From Flavobacteriales bacterium (GTDB lineage Bacteria; Bacteroidota; Bacteroidia; Flavobacteriales; BACL11): a stretch of DNA of 59,114 bases. The notes under the pieces were generated by a model. That model was not told the origin of the DNA. It was given only the letters and a program-made list of their open reading frames with translations, and ran no database searches. The position numbers and the translations under genes were made by a program. Shown here piece after piece: positions 9,901-19,395 of the stretch; position 1 is the first letter of the stretch, and each line of letters opens with the position of its first letter. Where the stretch lies: positions 4,140 through 63,253 of the forward strand of contig NZWX01000053.1 of the NCBI GenBank assembly GCA_002697625.1. The letters run 5' to 3'.

Positions 9901-10591
9901 TTGTGTTTTTATCAAATCCTTCTGGGAAGTCAAACGTAATAATATTATTTTTTAACTTAAACTGACAATCAACTTTTACTTCTTTTTGATTAATTATTTG
10001 ATAAGCATAAGGAGCTAATTCTGTCACCTCATTCACAGATGTTTTAATGATTAAATTTCCATTTTTCATAAAAATCTCTTCCTGACCAGAATACTTTAAT
10101 TTAATTTTTTTAGGAGACGTATTAGGATGTAATATTAGATCGTATTTAAGTGCCCCTTCATTAGAATACATCTTTAAATCTATTCCATTATAGATATTCT
10201 TCTGATAAAATGTTTTGTATAAATGAACATTTTCTGCCCATATAGTAGTATTATAATAATTTTCGAAATAAACACTCTTATTAAATAGAATAGGAGTTGA
10301 GTTGTCATTTGAATTTAAAAATTCTACAGAGAATGAATGTGCGTCAATCCAATTTTCATCTCTTAGTAAATTATGTTTTTCTTGTAATTGTACACCATCA
10401 TAAAATGAATAAGTTAATTTCCCGTTTTCAATAAAAATTGCTCCATTAGGAACCTTAACCTTAGAGAATATAAAGTCAGGTAACTGTCCTTTATTTTCTA
10501 TAAAGGGAAATTCAGATTCAGAAAAACTTAACAAAGAAATACTCATAAAAAGGCTAATAAGCCAAAGAGATATTTCTCTATTATTTATCAT
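6902..10591 (-). CDS. giant T9SS type B secreted protein with SBBP and PKD domains
   Basis: A 1229-residue surface or secreted protein. After a signal peptide the N-terminal region (ENKGQLPDFIF...) matches the DUF7948 domain found before SBBP beta-propeller repeats. Repeated blocks of the form STYLGG..D follow to about residue 720. A PKD domain lies near residues 745-830 (YYWDFGDGYNSTQTNPSHQY). Further Ig-like or Cys-containing segments follow. The last 90 residues are a type B CTD: ILIPSAFSPNEDGKNDLYKI near 1140, then LEIFNRFGQKVY and NGWDGYFKG, ending NITLIR. That domain directs export by the type IX system and surface anchoring. The gene starts 4 nt after the M23 peptidase gene and overlaps the PorP/SprF gene. 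Confidence 0.9.
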   Translation of the reverse strand: MINNREISLWLISLFMSISLLSFSESEFPFIENKGQLPDFIFSKVKVPNGAIFIENGKLTYSFYDGVQLQEKHNLLRDENWIDAHSFSVEFLNSNDNSTPILFNKSVYFENYYNTTIWAENVHLYKTFYQKNIYNGIDLKMYSNEGALKYDLILHPNTSPKKIKLKYSGQEEIFMKNGNLIIKTSVNEVTELAPYAYQIINQKEVKVDCQFKLKNNIITFDFPEGFDKNTKLIIDPVLIFSTYSGSAADNFGYTATYDKLGFLYSGSTVFGTGYPTTLGAYQITYANNSAGTDIAITKYDTTGTTRIYSTYLGGDMDELPHSMIVNNLNELFVFGTTGSDNYPTTIGCFNNSFSGGDGFSPGGLGVSFPNGSDIIVSRLSSSGGNLLASTYIGGTGNDGLNISQNLRRNYADEVRGEIDIDKNNNIYLATCTYSTDFPVTSSFQQSNKGSQEACIVKMDNQLSTVIWSSYLGGSKDDAIYSLALDDNDNVFVSGGTTSDNFPVSSNAYQTSYQDSIQSDAFITHISSDGNSIINSTYFGSEFYDQSYFVELSSEEEVYIFGQTQALAKSLIHNANYFTLDASQFISVFSNDLHNLLRSTVVGTGKGTPDISPTAFLVDVCNNIYISGWGSSTQNGTLSTLNMPITANAFQNTTDGNDFYIMVLDDGLNNLVYGTYFGGSQSAEHVDGGTSRFDKKGVIYQSVCAGCGGNNDFPIEPNPGAVSATNNSSNCNNGVFKFDFNFPIVLADFDGPWIGCQNNISFTNLSSSPQNTTYYWDFGDGYNSTQTNPSHQYLMPGIYTVTLIATSTNACNLSDTISKQIYILSNTSNNLQNIEVCKDEAIQIGVLPINDPSITYSWNPSFGLNNIAIANPIANLNISTQYRLIISDGICSDTIYQLVNVDSIDINSSEDTTFCKDPILLSANTSGTVNSIIWSTDNNFSDTISLSSFYTAYAPGTYYILVRNNNCSETDSINVTNDNINIELSGITEICNGDSVFIKVDDLSSLDPIVSYDWASEYELIFGSDSSNFISYPESSTWYKVIATNTLGCFVSDSIFVEVYNYPFADSVWASDTSIFLGESTQLNISTTDNVLWNTNENSNSIIISPEHSTLYYVVIYNEFCQIEDSIFIEVKDVVCDKDRILIPSAFSPNEDGKNDLYKIIDEDGIIREFKLEIFNRFGQKVYSSEDINNGWDGYFKGVLLSSQVFDYYLEIKCVGEKHLFEKGNITLIR

Positions 10592-10595
10592 ACTG

Positions 10596-11912
10596 CTATT
10601 TTACGAAATTCTGGAGTATTTTAGTGTATTCATCTCTTACTTTATTAAACTCTTCAGTATTTTCTTTCTTTAGAGGTAATGATGGGGGAAGTGCTTGTTT
10701 GTAAGGGTCCACATGTTTGCCGTATAACATAAATTCATAATGTAGATGAGGACCTGTTGAATATCCAGTACTCCCGACATAGCCAATTATATCTCCTTGT
10801 TTCACATATGATCCTTTTTGTACTCCTGATTTAAACTTAGACAAATGAGCATAAAGAGTAGTATATTTTTCATTATGTTTTACAATGACACAATTACCAT
10901 ACCCACCCTTTCTTGAAGCATAAGTTACTGTTCCGCTTGCAGTAGTCATTATAGGGGTTCCTGTACGAGCAGCATAATCTACTCCATTATGTTTTTTCCA
11001 CTTTCCTGAAATAGGATGTTTTCTGTTCCCAAATCCTGAACTTACTCTTGCAAAATCAATTGGTGATTTTAGAAATGCACTTCTTAAATTATTTCCATTT
11101 TCATCAAAGTAATCAGCATATTTTTCATTTTCCTTAAAACGAAATGCATTCGTTGTTTTCCCTTTATGAGTAAAAGATGCTGCAAATACTTTACCAATTC
11201 CTACATATTCATTTTCTACATATTTTTCCTCAAAAAAAACTATAAACGAATCTTTTGGTTGGATTTGGAAAAAATCAATAGACCACCCATAAATATTGTT
11301 TGCTAAAACATCTACTAGTGGAGGGGCTTTCTCTTCACCTAATTGTTTGGATATAGAGTACCATAGTCCTCCTCCTTGACTAATTGTACCCATAACAATG
11401 TTTGTTTTTGTGATTACTTCTTTCTCTCCTTCACTAACGCTAATTGAATCTCTAAAATCAAATACAACATACTGGGTTTTTGATTTTTGATATACGAAAC
11501 ACTGAGCTATAGAATTAGAATCTTTCGAACAAAAAACTGTATATGGCTTTCCACTTTGTATATTTCTTAAATCAAATATGTTTTTTGCAGCTTTTTCAAG
11601 TTTATAAATGTCGGTATTACTTACATTATACTTTCCAAGGATATGACTAATAGCTTCTCCAGGATTTATCACCCCCTGAATTACTGAATAGTCAGCTGTC
11701 TCAAAGATAACCCCTTCTTTACGTTCCGTATTGTCATTTGGAATTCCATTTTTAATAATTTCATCAATAGTTGGTGGTTTAATTACAATGGTATCCTCAT
11801 GTGTTTTATTATCTGTAATTGAGTTTTCAGTAGGGTCAGTTGGAGAATTATAATAGAAAAATAAAACGGAAACTATAAAAGTTATAGAAGCTAAGAAAAA
11901 TATTTTTCGCAT
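10596..11912 (-). CDS. M23 family peptidoglycan endopeptidase
   Basis: A 438-residue envelope protein with an N-terminal hydrophobic anchor (residues 5-22) and a C-terminal LytM/M23 domain (about 285-405). The zinc-binding motifs are visible: H..GVDYAA (first His and Asp), and HLHYEF for the terminal HxH. The core GFGNRKHPISGKWKKHNG is typical. It probably cleaves peptide cross-links in peptidoglycan during wall growth or separation. The preceding 250 residues hold an OapA/LysM-like segment (ISHILGKYNVSNTDIYKLEK) that may aid wall binding. The DUF3108 gene lies 65 nt upstream, a common pairing in Bacteroidota. Confidence 0.9.
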   Translation of the reverse strand: MRKIFFLASITFIVSVLFFYYNSPTDPTENSITDNKTHEDTIVIKPPTIDEIIKNGIPNDNTERKEGVIFETADYSVIQGVINPGEAISHILGKYNVSNTDIYKLEKAAKNIFDLRNIQSGKPYTVFCSKDSNSIAQCFVYQKSKTQYVVFDFRDSISVSEGEKEVITKTNIVMGTISQGGGLWYSISKQLGEEKAPPLVDVLANNIYGWSIDFFQIQPKDSFIVFFEEKYVENEYVGIGKVFAASFTHKGKTTNAFRFKENEKYADYFDENGNNLRSAFLKSPIDFARVSSGFGNRKHPISGKWKKHNGVDYAARTGTPIMTTASGTVTYASRKGGYGNCVIVKHNEKYTTLYAHLSKFKSGVQKGSYVKQGDIIGYVGSTGYSTGPHLHYEFMLYGKHVDPYKQALPPSLPLKKENTEEFNKVRDEYTKILQNFVK

Positions 11913-11977
11913 AGGAAGAGGTAATTTTGATTTTTATGCCAAAATACAAATAAAACAAAGCTGAAATAATTTAGGAT

Positions 11978-12715
11978 TTAATCAGTTATTGACAATGGAA
12001 ATTTAATATTTTTTGTACTTGTTATAGTAGCGTCAATACTTCCAACCCATATTCCCATCTCCACTTTTACAAGTAAATGGTTTTCATCATCAGACACCCA
12101 TATTGTTAAATCATCCTCATTTTTAAAAACTCTTCCTACTTGAACTTTCGGGGAAAATTTCAGACATCTGATTTTTCCAATTTTAGTTTCTATGAATTCT
12201 GTTCCTAAATATTCGACCTCCATATTATAATTTTCTTCATTCAAAAAGATATTTATATAGAAGGGATTCTTTTTTTTCAAATATGAAGATGTTAGTGTTC
12301 TCCCATACATAAATGAAGATAAAATATCATAACTTTTAGGCTCACATTCAAAATCTCCCACCTGGGTACTTACAATATTCTTTATATGGTTAAAATAATA
12401 TTCCTGATTTATAGCGTAGTTTCCTTCAATAATATCTCGTTTAAAGTATATTGGAAACGTTGTTGAATTATTTATAATAGTTTCATATCGATCTCTTATC
12501 TTAAAAAACAAATCAACAAAAGCGTTACTTCCTCCTTTTACAATTACCTGGGTTTCATCTTGCGTTTGATTAATAGTATATTTTGCATCTCCACCACCAA
12601 ACATCCCATAACTTATACGATATATACAAGATTCCCCATCTTTAAATGGAAGTTTAGTTTTTTGTGAGTAACCTAGATAGGATACTAAAGATAAGATAAA
12701 AAAGATTTTTTTCAT
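11978..12715 (-). CDS. DUF3108 domain protein
   Basis: A 245-residue exported protein with a signal peptide (MKKIFFILSLVSYLGYSQ) and the DUF3108 pattern: LPFKDGESCIYRISYG near the N-terminus, a central VG-FECEPKSYD block and a terminal strand-rich region (GKIRCLKFSPKV, LTIWVSDDENHLLVKVE). The domain is beta-rich and of unknown function. Neighbouring M23 peptidase suggests an envelope role. It is divergent from dxs with only 72 nt between starts. No -7 box on the minus strand is evident there. Confidence 0.8.
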   Translation of the reverse strand: MKKIFFILSLVSYLGYSQKTKLPFKDGESCIYRISYGMFGGGDAKYTINQTQDETQVIVKGGSNAFVDLFFKIRDRYETIINNSTTFPIYFKRDIIEGNYAINQEYYFNHIKNIVSTQVGDFECEPKSYDILSSFMYGRTLTSSYLKKKNPFYINIFLNEENYNMEVEYLGTEFIETKIGKIRCLKFSPKVQVGRVFKNEDDLTIWVSDDENHLLVKVEMGIWVGSIDATITSTKNIKFPLSITD

Positions 12716-12768
12716 AATTTAACAATATTACATATTTTCAAGACTATTTCAAAATCATTATTAATCTG

Positions 12769-12776
12769 TATCTTTG
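12769..12776 (+). promoter_or_regulatory. -7 promoter box of dxs
   Basis: TATCTTTG matches TAnnTTTG and ends only 11 nt before the dxs ATG. Transcription would start within a few bases of the start codon, giving a nearly leaderless mRNA. Confidence 0.6.
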
Positions 12777-12787
12777 CAAACAATATT

Positions 12788-14710
12788 ATGAGTAAGTATA
12801 CCGCAGGACCATTATTATCAAACATAAACTCTCCTTCTGATTTAAGAAAGTTAAATAAGAAAGACTTGCCTCAACTTTCGGATGAGTTAAGACAATTTAT
12901 AGTCGATGTTGTCTCGGAAAAAGGAGGTCATTTTGGTGCAAGTTTAGGAGTAGTAGAGTTAACAGTTGCTCTTCATCATACTTTTAACACACCAGAAGAT
13001 CAATTAGTTTGGGATGTTGGACATCAAGCATATGGTCATAAAATATTAACTGGAAGGAGAGATGTTTTTCATACAAATAGAAATTATAAAGGGATTAGTG
13101 GGTTTCCAAAAAGATCTGAAAGTGTTTATGATACTTTCGGTGTGGGTCATTCTTCAACATCTATTTCAGCCGCTTTAGGTATGTCCCTTGCTTCTAAGAT
13201 AAAAGAAGATAAAAAGAAACAACATATTGCAGTAATTGGAGATGGCTCTATGACCGGAGGAATAGCTTTCGAAGCATTAAATCATGCGGGAATGGAAGAT
13301 ACAAATCTTCTGATTATTTTAAATGATAATTGCATGTCGATTGACCCAGCTGTAGGAGCATTAAAAGAATATTTAACTGATATTGCTACTTCAAAAACTT
13401 ATAATAAGGCTAAAAATAAGATTTGGAAGATTCTTGGGAAATTAAGTCAATTTGGACCTAATGCACAAAAGGTAGTGCAAAAAGTAGAAGGAGCTATTAA
13501 ATCATCTTTATTAGGAGAGAGTAATTACTTTGAGTCATTAAATTTTAGATATTTTGGGCCAATTGACGGTCATGATGTTCAACATTTATCAGATGTTTTA
13601 TCAGACTTAAAACATATCCCAGGTCCAAAAATATTACATTGTATTACTCAAAAGGGAAAGGGGTATAAGCCAGCTGAAGATGGAGATACAACTAAGTGGC
13701 ATGCTCCAGGTTTATTTGATAAAGAAACGGGTGAAATTATTTCTAACTCTACTAAAAAGTCTCCTCCAAAATATCAAGATGTTTTTGGAGAAACAATTAT
13801 TGAATTAGCAAAACAAAATGAAAACATTGTTGGGGTTACCCCCGCTATGCTTACCGGATCTTCTTTAAATAAAATGTTAGAAGAAATGCCAGAAAGAGTA
13901 TTTGATGTTGGGATTGCAGAACAGCATGCTGTAACTTTTTCAGCAGGACTTGCTACACAAGGAATAGTTCCGTATTGTAATATTTACTCTACTTTTATGC
14001 AGAGAGCTTACGATCAAGTTATACATGATGTTGCTTTACAAAATTTAGATGTAATATTTTGTTTAGACAGGGGCGGCTTTGTTGGTGCAGATGGAGCTAC
14101 TCATCATGGGGTATTTGACATGGCTTATTTTAGATGCGTGCCAAATATGATTGTTTCTGCTCCTATGAATGAACAAGAGTTAAGAAACCTAATGTATACT
14201 GCTCAGTTACCTAACAAAGGACCTTTTTCTATAAGGTATCCTAGAGGAAATGGAGTTATGTTAGATTGGAAAACTCCATTTACAGAGATAGAAATAGGCA
14301 AAGGAAGAATAATAAAAGAAGGGGAACAAGTTGCAATATTATCTATAGGAAATACCGGTAATTTTGTTGTAGAAGCTAATTTAGATTTTGAAAAAGAAGG
14401 ATTAGACATTGCTCATTATGATATGAGATTTGTCAAACCTTTAGATGTTGATTTACTTCATCAGGTCTTTCAGAAATTTGACAAGGTTATTACAATTGAA
14501 GATGGATGTTTACAAGGAGGTTTTGGTTCGGCAGTTATTGAGTTTATGATAGATAATAATTATAAATCTGTGGTAACACGATTAGGTATACCAGATGAGT
14601 TTATAAACCATGGTACGCAACAACAATTATATATTGAATGCTATTTTGATGCTAAATCAATAAAAGAAAGCGTACACAAACTTATTAGTAGAAAAGCTCA
14701 GGTAATATAA
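12788..14710 (+). CDS. dxs: 1-deoxy-D-xylulose-5-phosphate synthase
   Basis: Thiamine-diphosphate enzyme condensing pyruvate and glyceraldehyde 3-phosphate, the first step of the MEP isoprenoid pathway and a source of DXP for thiamine and PLP. The ThDP-binding motif GDGSMTGGIAFEALNHAG lies near residue 155. The DRGGFVGADGATHHG block (near 425) and a transketolase C-terminal domain (about 500-630) are present. It has full length at 640 residues. It is monocistronic on the plus strand and ends convergent to accC. Together with the long-form ispG in this window it shows the organism uses the MEP route. Confidence 0.96.
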   Translation: MSKYTAGPLLSNINSPSDLRKLNKKDLPQLSDELRQFIVDVVSEKGGHFGASLGVVELTVALHHTFNTPEDQLVWDVGHQAYGHKILTGRRDVFHTNRNYKGISGFPKRSESVYDTFGVGHSSTSISAALGMSLASKIKEDKKKQHIAVIGDGSMTGGIAFEALNHAGMEDTNLLIILNDNCMSIDPAVGALKEYLTDIATSKTYNKAKNKIWKILGKLSQFGPNAQKVVQKVEGAIKSSLLGESNYFESLNFRYFGPIDGHDVQHLSDVLSDLKHIPGPKILHCITQKGKGYKPAEDGDTTKWHAPGLFDKETGEIISNSTKKSPPKYQDVFGETIIELAKQNENIVGVTPAMLTGSSLNKMLEEMPERVFDVGIAEQHAVTFSAGLATQGIVPYCNIYSTFMQRAYDQVIHDVALQNLDVIFCLDRGGFVGADGATHHGVFDMAYFRCVPNMIVSAPMNEQELRNLMYTAQLPNKGPFSIRYPRGNGVMLDWKTPFTEIEIGKGRIIKEGEQVAILSIGNTGNFVVEANLDFEKEGLDIAHYDMRFVKPLDVDLLHQVFQKFDKVITIEDGCLQGGFGSAVIEFMIDNNYKSVVTRLGIPDEFINHGTQQQLYIECYFDAKSIKESVHKLISRKAQVI

Positions 14711-14711
14711 T

Positions 14712-14743
14712 AAAAATCCATTCTAGGAATAGAGTAGATTTTT
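14712..14743. terminator. bidirectional intrinsic terminator between dxs and accC
   Basis: Stem AAAAATC (14712-14718) pairs with GATTTTT (14737-14743). An inner TCTA/TAGA stem closes a GGAA loop; a short imperfect internal segment separates them. A/T runs on each side suit convergent termination. Confidence 0.5.
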
Positions 14744-14764
14744 CAATAATCATCTCCTTGAATT

Positions 14765-16102
14765 TTATTTCAATTTAAAGTCCTCCATAAACTTAGTAGT
14801 ATATACTCCTTTACGGAAGTTTTCATCTTTCATTAATTGCTGATGGAAGGGAATGGTTGTTTTAATACCCTCAATAATAAACTCGTCTAAGGCTCTTTCC
14901 ATTTTTTGTATTGCCTCCTCCCTAGTCTGAGCAACAGTAATAAGTTTTGCAATCATGGAGTCATAATATGGAGGTATCATATAATTTGCATATACATGAG
15001 TATCAATTCTAACACCATGTCCCCCAGGTGAATGAAAGGATGTAATCATACCAGGAGAAGGCCTAAAATCATTATAAGGATCTTCTGCATTAATTCTACA
15101 TTCAATAGCATGTAGTTGTGGAGTATAATTTTTCCCCGAAATTTCAATACCTGCAGCAACTTTTATTTGCTCACGAATCAAATCATAATCTACCACCTCC
15201 TCTGTTACTGGGTGTTCTACTTGTATTCTTGTGTTCATTTCCATAAAGTAGAAGTTTCTATGCTTGTCTACTAAAAATTCTACGGTGCCAACACCTTCAT
15301 ACTTTACTGCCTCAGCAGCTTTAATCGCTGCTGCTCCCATTTCTTTTCTCAATTTATTAGTCATAAAAGGAGAAGGGGTTTCTTCTGTTAATTTTTGATG
15401 TCTTCTTTGTATCGAACAATCTCTCTCTGAAAGATGAGCAGCCTTACCTCTAAAATCTCCAATAATTTGAATTTCAATATGCCTAGGATCTTCAATAAAT
15501 TTTTCCATATACATACCGTTATTTCCAAAAGCAGCTTGTGATTCTTGTCTGGCCGAATCCCAAGAGTCTTTTAAATCCTCTTGTTCCCATACAAGTCTCA
15601 TTCCTTTTCCACCTCCCCCTGCAGTTGCCTTTAACATAATAGGATACCCTATATCGCTAGCAAGTTTTTTACATTCTGTATAATCTTTAATAAGACCTTT
15701 TGACCCCGGTATTGTTGGGACCCCTGCTTTTTTCATTGTTTCTTTTGCAGCAGCTTTATCTCCCATTCCATCAATCATCTGTGGAGATGCTCCAATAAAT
15801 TTTATGCCATTCTCAGCGCATATCTTTGAGAAGTTTGAATTTTCTGAAAGAAAACCATATCCTGGATGTATAGCGTCTGAATTAGTTATTTCTGCAGCTG
15901 CAATAATATTAGGTATTTTTAAGTAAGATTCAGAGCTAGCAGCCGGGCCAATACAAACTGCTTCATCTGCAAACCTAACATGTAAACTTTCAGCATCAGC
16001 TTTAGAGTAAACAGCTACTGTCTGAATGCCCATCTCTTTACAAGTACGGATAATTCTTAGAGCAATTTCTCCTCTATTTGCAATTAATATTTTCTTAAAC
16101 AT
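14765..16102 (-). CDS. accC: acetyl-CoA carboxylase, biotin carboxylase subunit
   Basis: ATP-grasp enzyme that carboxylates biotin on AccB, the first half-reaction of malonyl-CoA formation. It begins with the biotin carboxylase N-terminal domain ([20 protein letters not shown]), carries the glycine-rich ATP loop [14 protein letters not shown] near residue 160, and keeps the catalytic [14 protein letters not shown] block near residue 290. Full length at 445 residues. It follows accB by 12 nt as the last gene of the lipid cluster. A propionyl-CoA carboxylase subunit is an alternative, but pairing with a 166-residue BCCP favours ACC. Confidence 0.94.
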   Translation of the reverse strand: MFKKILIANRGEIALRIIRTCKEMGIQTVAVYSKADAESLHVRFADEAVCIGPAASSESYLKIPNIIAAAEITNSDAIHPGYGFLSENSNFSKICAENGIKFIGASPQMIDGMGDKAAAKETMKKAGVPTIPGSKGLIKDYTECKKLASDIGYPIMLKATAGGGGKGMRLVWEQEDLKDSWDSARQESQAAFGNNGMYMEKFIEDPRHIEIQIIGDFRGKAAHLSERDCSIQRRHQKLTEETPSPFMTNKLRKEMGAAAIKAAEAVKYEGVGTVEFLVDKHRNFYFMEMNTRIQVEHPVTEEVVDYDLIREQIKVAAGIEISGKNYTPQLHAIECRINAEDPYNDFRPSPGMITSFHSPGGHGVRIDTHVYANYMIPPYYDSMIAKLITVAQTREEAIQKMERALDEFIIEGIKTTIPFHQQLMKDENFRKGVYTTKFMEDFKLK

Positions 16103-16114
16103 AATCTGGTTTTT

Positions 16115-16615
16115 TTAAGCAGGATCTACTAAGAATAATGGTTGATCAAACTCGATAGGAGTTGCGTCATCTACCAAAACTTTTACAATTGTACCAGAAA
16201 CTTCTGATTCAATCTCGTTAAAAAGCTTCATAGCTTCAATAATACAGATTGTATCACCTTCTTTTATTGAGTCTCCCACATTTACAAATGACGGTGTGTC
16301 TGGAGAGGAACTTCTGTAAAATGTACCAATCATTGAAGATTTAACTGTAATATAATTGGCATTATCTTCACTCTTTTTAGGGTTTTCTAATTCAGGCGTA
16401 GCTACTGATTCTACCGTAACAGGAGGAGATATAACTTGTGCTGGAGCGGGTTGTTGTATTATTGCAATTGGTTCATCTGGTTGTCCTCTTCTTTTCTTCG
16501 GAGGAGATTTAATACAAATTTTAAAATCATCAAATTCCAAATCAACTTCTGTTGCTCCTGATTTTGCGACAAATTTTATTAATTCTTGAATTTCTTCTAA
16601 AGTCATTTTTTTCAT
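16115..16615 (-). CDS. accB: acetyl-CoA carboxylase biotin carboxyl carrier protein
   Basis: A 166-residue biotin carrier. The C-terminal biotinyl domain contains the biotinylation motif IEAMKLF, with the modified Lys at about residue 130. A Pro/Val-rich linker (about 50-85) separates it from the N-terminal helix region (MKKMTLEEIQELIKFVAKSG). It shuttles carboxybiotin from AccC to the carboxyltransferase, whose genes are not in the window. It lies 31 nt after fabH and 12 nt before accC. Confidence 0.95.
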   Translation of the reverse strand: MKKMTLEEIQELIKFVAKSGATEVDLEFDDFKICIKSPPKKRRGQPDEPIAIIQQPAPAQVISPPVTVESVATPELENPKKSEDNANYITVKSSMIGTFYRSSSPDTPSFVNVGDSIKEGDTICIIEAMKLFNEIESEVSGTIVKVLVDDATPIEFDQPLFLVDPA

Positions 16616-16646
16616 TTCAGTATATATTTATATTACAAACATAGTA

Positions 16647-17648
16647 TTATTTATTTGAATTGTAAGCCCATTTCACATATATAGAACCCCATGTAAATCC
16701 TCCACCAAAAGCGGCAAGTATAATATTATCTCCTTTATTTAGCTGACTTTCCCATTCCCATAAACACAGAGGAATAGTTCCGTTAGTAGTATTTCCATAT
16801 TTTTGTATATTCAGCATTACTTTTTCCTCTCCAACCCCCATTCTTTTCGCAGTTGCATCAATAATTCTTTTATTTGCTTGATGAGGTACCAACCAAGCTA
16901 CATCATCCGCAGTTAGGTTATTTCTATTCATTATTTCTTCAGAAACATCAGCCATACTTTTTACAGCAGCTTTAAAAACAGGTTGGCCATCTTGGAAGAC
17001 GAAATGTTCTTTAGCTTCTACAGTTGCATGAGAAGATGGTTTTACAGAGCCGCCTGCTTTAAGATGTAAGAATTCTCTACCTGACCCATCTGCTTTTAAA
17101 ATAGAATCTTGTATTCCAAATCCATCTTCAGAAGGTTCTAAAAGAACAGCTCCAGCACCATCTCCAAAAATAATACAAGTAGATCTTTCAGTATAATCTA
17201 CAATAGAAGACATCTTATCAGATCCTACAACAACAACTTTTTTATAAGTACCTGTCTCAATAAATTTGGATGCAGTTGCAAGAGAATACAAGAATCCTGA
17301 ACACGCAGCCATCAAATCATATGCAAAACAATTTGTGGCCCCAATTTTATCTGCAATTACGCATGCAGTAGAAGGAAATATCATGTCAGGGGTAGCTGTT
17401 GCACAAATAATTAAATCAATTTCTTCTACTTTAGTCTTTGTTTTTTCGAGTAAGCCTTTTATTGCTTCTGCTCCCATATCTGAAGACCCTAGTCCCTCCC
17501 CTTTAAGGATTCTTCTTTCTTTAATTCCTGTTCTTGTAGTAATCCACTCATCATTTGTGTCTACTAAAGTTTCAAGTTCTTTATTTGTTAAAATATAGTC
17601 AGGTACATATCCTTGAATTCCTGTTATTGCAGCTGTAATTTTTCTCAT
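16647..17648 (-). CDS. fabH: beta-ketoacyl-ACP synthase III
   Basis: Condenses acetyl-CoA with malonyl-ACP to start fatty acid synthesis. The catalytic triad is present: Cys116 in MAACSGFL, His in [11 protein letters not shown], and Asn in [10 protein letters not shown]. The C-terminal glycine loop [11 protein letters not shown] is typical. It has full length at 333 residues. It starts at the last base of plsX (1-nt overlap), as is usual for the plsX-fabH pair. Confidence 0.95.
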   Translation of the reverse strand: MRKITAAITGIQGYVPDYILTNKELETLVDTNDEWITTRTGIKERRILKGEGLGSSDMGAEAIKGLLEKTKTKVEEIDLIICATATPDMIFPSTACVIADKIGATNCFAYDLMAACSGFLYSLATASKFIETGTYKKVVVVGSDKMSSIVDYTERSTCIIFGDGAGAVLLEPSEDGFGIQDSILKADGSGREFLHLKAGGSVKPSSHATVEAKEHFVFQDGQPVFKAAVKSMADVSEEIMNRNNLTADDVAWLVPHQANKRIIDATAKRMGVGEEKVMLNIQKYGNTTNGTIPLCLWEWESQLNKGDNIILAAFGGGFTWGSIYVKWAYNSNK

Positions 17649-18586
17649 TAGTTTAAACTTTCTTTAATTTTCGTTTCCAAATCTGCCTCTGCAACATCCT
17701 TGGTTAACCTAATCATATTTTTTATCGCAATCTCATTAGAAATACCATGTCCAATAATTACTGTTTTATTGAGACCTAAGATTGGAGTCCCTCCATAATT
17801 TTCGTAATTAAATCTTTTGAAATATTCATCTTCATAACCTCTTTTCTTAATAAGATTATAAAAAGCTTCCGCTTCTTTTAAAACAATATTTCCTGTAAAA
17901 CCATCACAAACTATAACATCAGATTCTTCTTCAAAAATATTTCTACTTTCTACATTTCCAATAAAGTTATAGTCTTTTGTACCTTCCATCATTTCATGAG
18001 CGGATAGAGTTAGCATATTTCCTTTTGTTTTTTCTTCTCCTAGATTAAGTAGTCCTACTTTTGGGGATTTAATATTACATACATATTCTGCAAATAAGGA
18101 CCCTAAAATTCCGAATTGATATAAAACATCTGCTTTACAATCCGCATTTGCCCCAACATCTAATAGTACGCCAAAACCACCATTTTCTTTTGGTAAAACA
18201 GAAGAAATACAAGGTCTGATTATACCACTAATTGCCTTTACCGAATAAAATCCTCCGACAAACATTGCTCCCGTATTTCCAGCAGATGCGAAACCATCTA
18301 TTTTTCCAGTAGATAGGTAATGGAACCCTACAGCAATACTAGAGTTTGTTTTTTGCTTAAAAGCCTTAATAGCATGTTCTCCCATGTCAATTACTTCAGA
18401 GCAATCAACAATTTCGAAAAAATCTTCTGAAATATGGTGTGATTTTAACTCGGAAAGAATGTCATTTTTATTACCAAATAAAACAATTTCTGTTTCTTTT
18501 GGCAATTCTTTCTGTGCAAGTATTGCACCATGTACAGTTTTTTGAGGAGCAAAATCTCCTCCCATGATGTCTATGCCAATTCTCAT
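17648..18586 (-). CDS. plsX: phosphate acyltransferase
   Basis: Converts acyl-ACP to acyl-phosphate, which PlsY uses for phosphatidic acid synthesis. Family motifs: [20 protein letters not shown] at the N-terminus, [15 protein letters not shown] near residue 110, and [18 protein letters not shown] near 225. Full length at 312 residues. It acts as a peripheral inner-membrane enzyme. It is encoded between rpmF and fabH in the standard order. Confidence 0.95.
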   Translation of the reverse strand: MRIGIDIMGGDFAPQKTVHGAILAQKELPKETEIVLFGNKNDILSELKSHHISEDFFEIVDCSEVIDMGEHAIKAFKQKTNSSIAVGFHYLSTGKIDGFASAGNTGAMFVGGFYSVKAISGIIRPCISSVLPKENGGFGVLLDVGANADCKADVLYQFGILGSLFAEYVCNIKSPKVGLLNLGEEKTKGNMLTLSAHEMMEGTKDYNFIGNVESRNIFEEESDVIVCDGFTGNIVLKEAEAFYNLIKKRGYEDEYFKRFNYENYGGTPILGLNKTVIIGHGISNEIAIKNMIRLTKDVAEADLETKIKESLN

Positions 18587-18631
18587 CTCCTATTTATAGT
18601 CTCATTTGAATGATAAAACTACAAAAAGATA

Positions 18632-18817
18632 TTATACTTTTGATTCAGAAACAAGCTTTCCTTTGTAGTATAATTTTCCTTCATGTTCATAAGCATGGTG
18701 GTATAAATGAGATTCTCCAGTTTCAGGACAAGTTTTAATTGTTTGTTCACTTGCTTTGTAATGAGTTCTTCTTTTGTCTCTTCTAGTTTTTGAAATCTTT
18801 CTTTTTGGATGCGCCAT
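18632..18817 (-). CDS. rpmF: 50S ribosomal protein bL32
   Basis: A 61-residue basic ribosomal protein starting [19 protein letters not shown], with the conserved [14 protein letters not shown] segment. It has one Cys instead of the paired CxxC zinc knuckles, so it looks like a zinc-independent form. It sits 6 nt after yceD and before plsX, the conserved yceD-rpmF-plsX order that couples ribosome and lipid synthesis. Confidence 0.94.
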   Translation of the reverse strand: MAHPKRKISKTRRDKRRTHYKASEQTIKTCPETGESHLYHHAYEHEGKLYYKGKLVSESKV

Positions 18818-18823
18818 TTTTAT

Positions 18824-19336
18824 TTATATTAAATCTTTTAATTTATTTAGTTGGTCCCATCTAGGGTCATTTTTTTCTTCTTTTTGCGTATATTTATTCA
18901 ATAATGCTATCATTTCTTTGTCACAATTATCTTCCTCTTTCCCAACGTGTTCTCTTTTTGAAGGAATGGACAAAATAATTCCTTCATAAATTAACTGAGA
19001 GATATCTAACTCATGTTGATTTGGATGAATGTAAACTATTTCATCTGTATCTTCTAATTCTGATTCACTTTCCTGTAACAATATAGAAATAGAATTTTCT
19101 ACGGATACAACTATTTGATTGGCGCACAAATCGCAAACTAAGTTGTGTATTTCACCACTAAATTTTAGAGATAAGTTTAACTTATTTCCATCTTTAAATA
19201 ATTTAGCACAAACTTTAATTTCTGAATTTGTAACTTCAGAGTCAATAAATGATTCAAAGAACTCACTATCTATATTAAAAAAATACTCATGACTTCCATC
19301 TTTAACTCCTTTAATTCGGATATTATAATTGAGCAT
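18824..19336 (-). CDS. yceD: DUF177 (YceD) family protein
   Basis: A 170-residue YceD/DUF177 protein, recognised by the central NLVCDLCANQIVVSVENS block (CxxC) after a strand-rich half, followed by an acidic segment and a lysine-rich tail. The family has been linked to 23S rRNA accumulation. Its position immediately upstream of rpmF is diagnostic. A minus-strand -7 box (TATATTTG) lies 22 nt upstream of the start, so this gene probably leads the six-gene operon. Confidence 0.85.
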   Translation of the reverse strand: MLNYNIRIKGVKDGSHEYFFNIDSEFFESFIDSEVTNSEIKVCAKLFKDGNKLNLSLKFSGEIHNLVCDLCANQIVVSVENSISILLQESESELEDTDEIVYIHPNQHELDISQLIYEGIILSIPSKREHVGKEEDNCDKEMIALLNKYTQKEEKNDPRWDQLNKLKDLI

Positions 19337-19358
19337 TTATTCAATTTGTAGTAGTCGG

Positions 19359-19366
19359 CAAATATA
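19359..19366 (-). promoter_or_regulatory. -7 promoter box of the yceD-rpmF-plsX-fabH-accB-accC operon
   Basis: TATATTTG on the minus strand, 22 nt upstream of the yceD ATG. An exact TAnnTTTG match. Confidence 0.6.
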
Positions 19367-19395
19367 CTATTTTTTAATAAAACACGCTACAAATG

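Noticed and set aside
14203..14409. Antisense frame inside dxs
   Set aside because: Falls inside the conserved C-terminal part of Dxs and shows no independent support.
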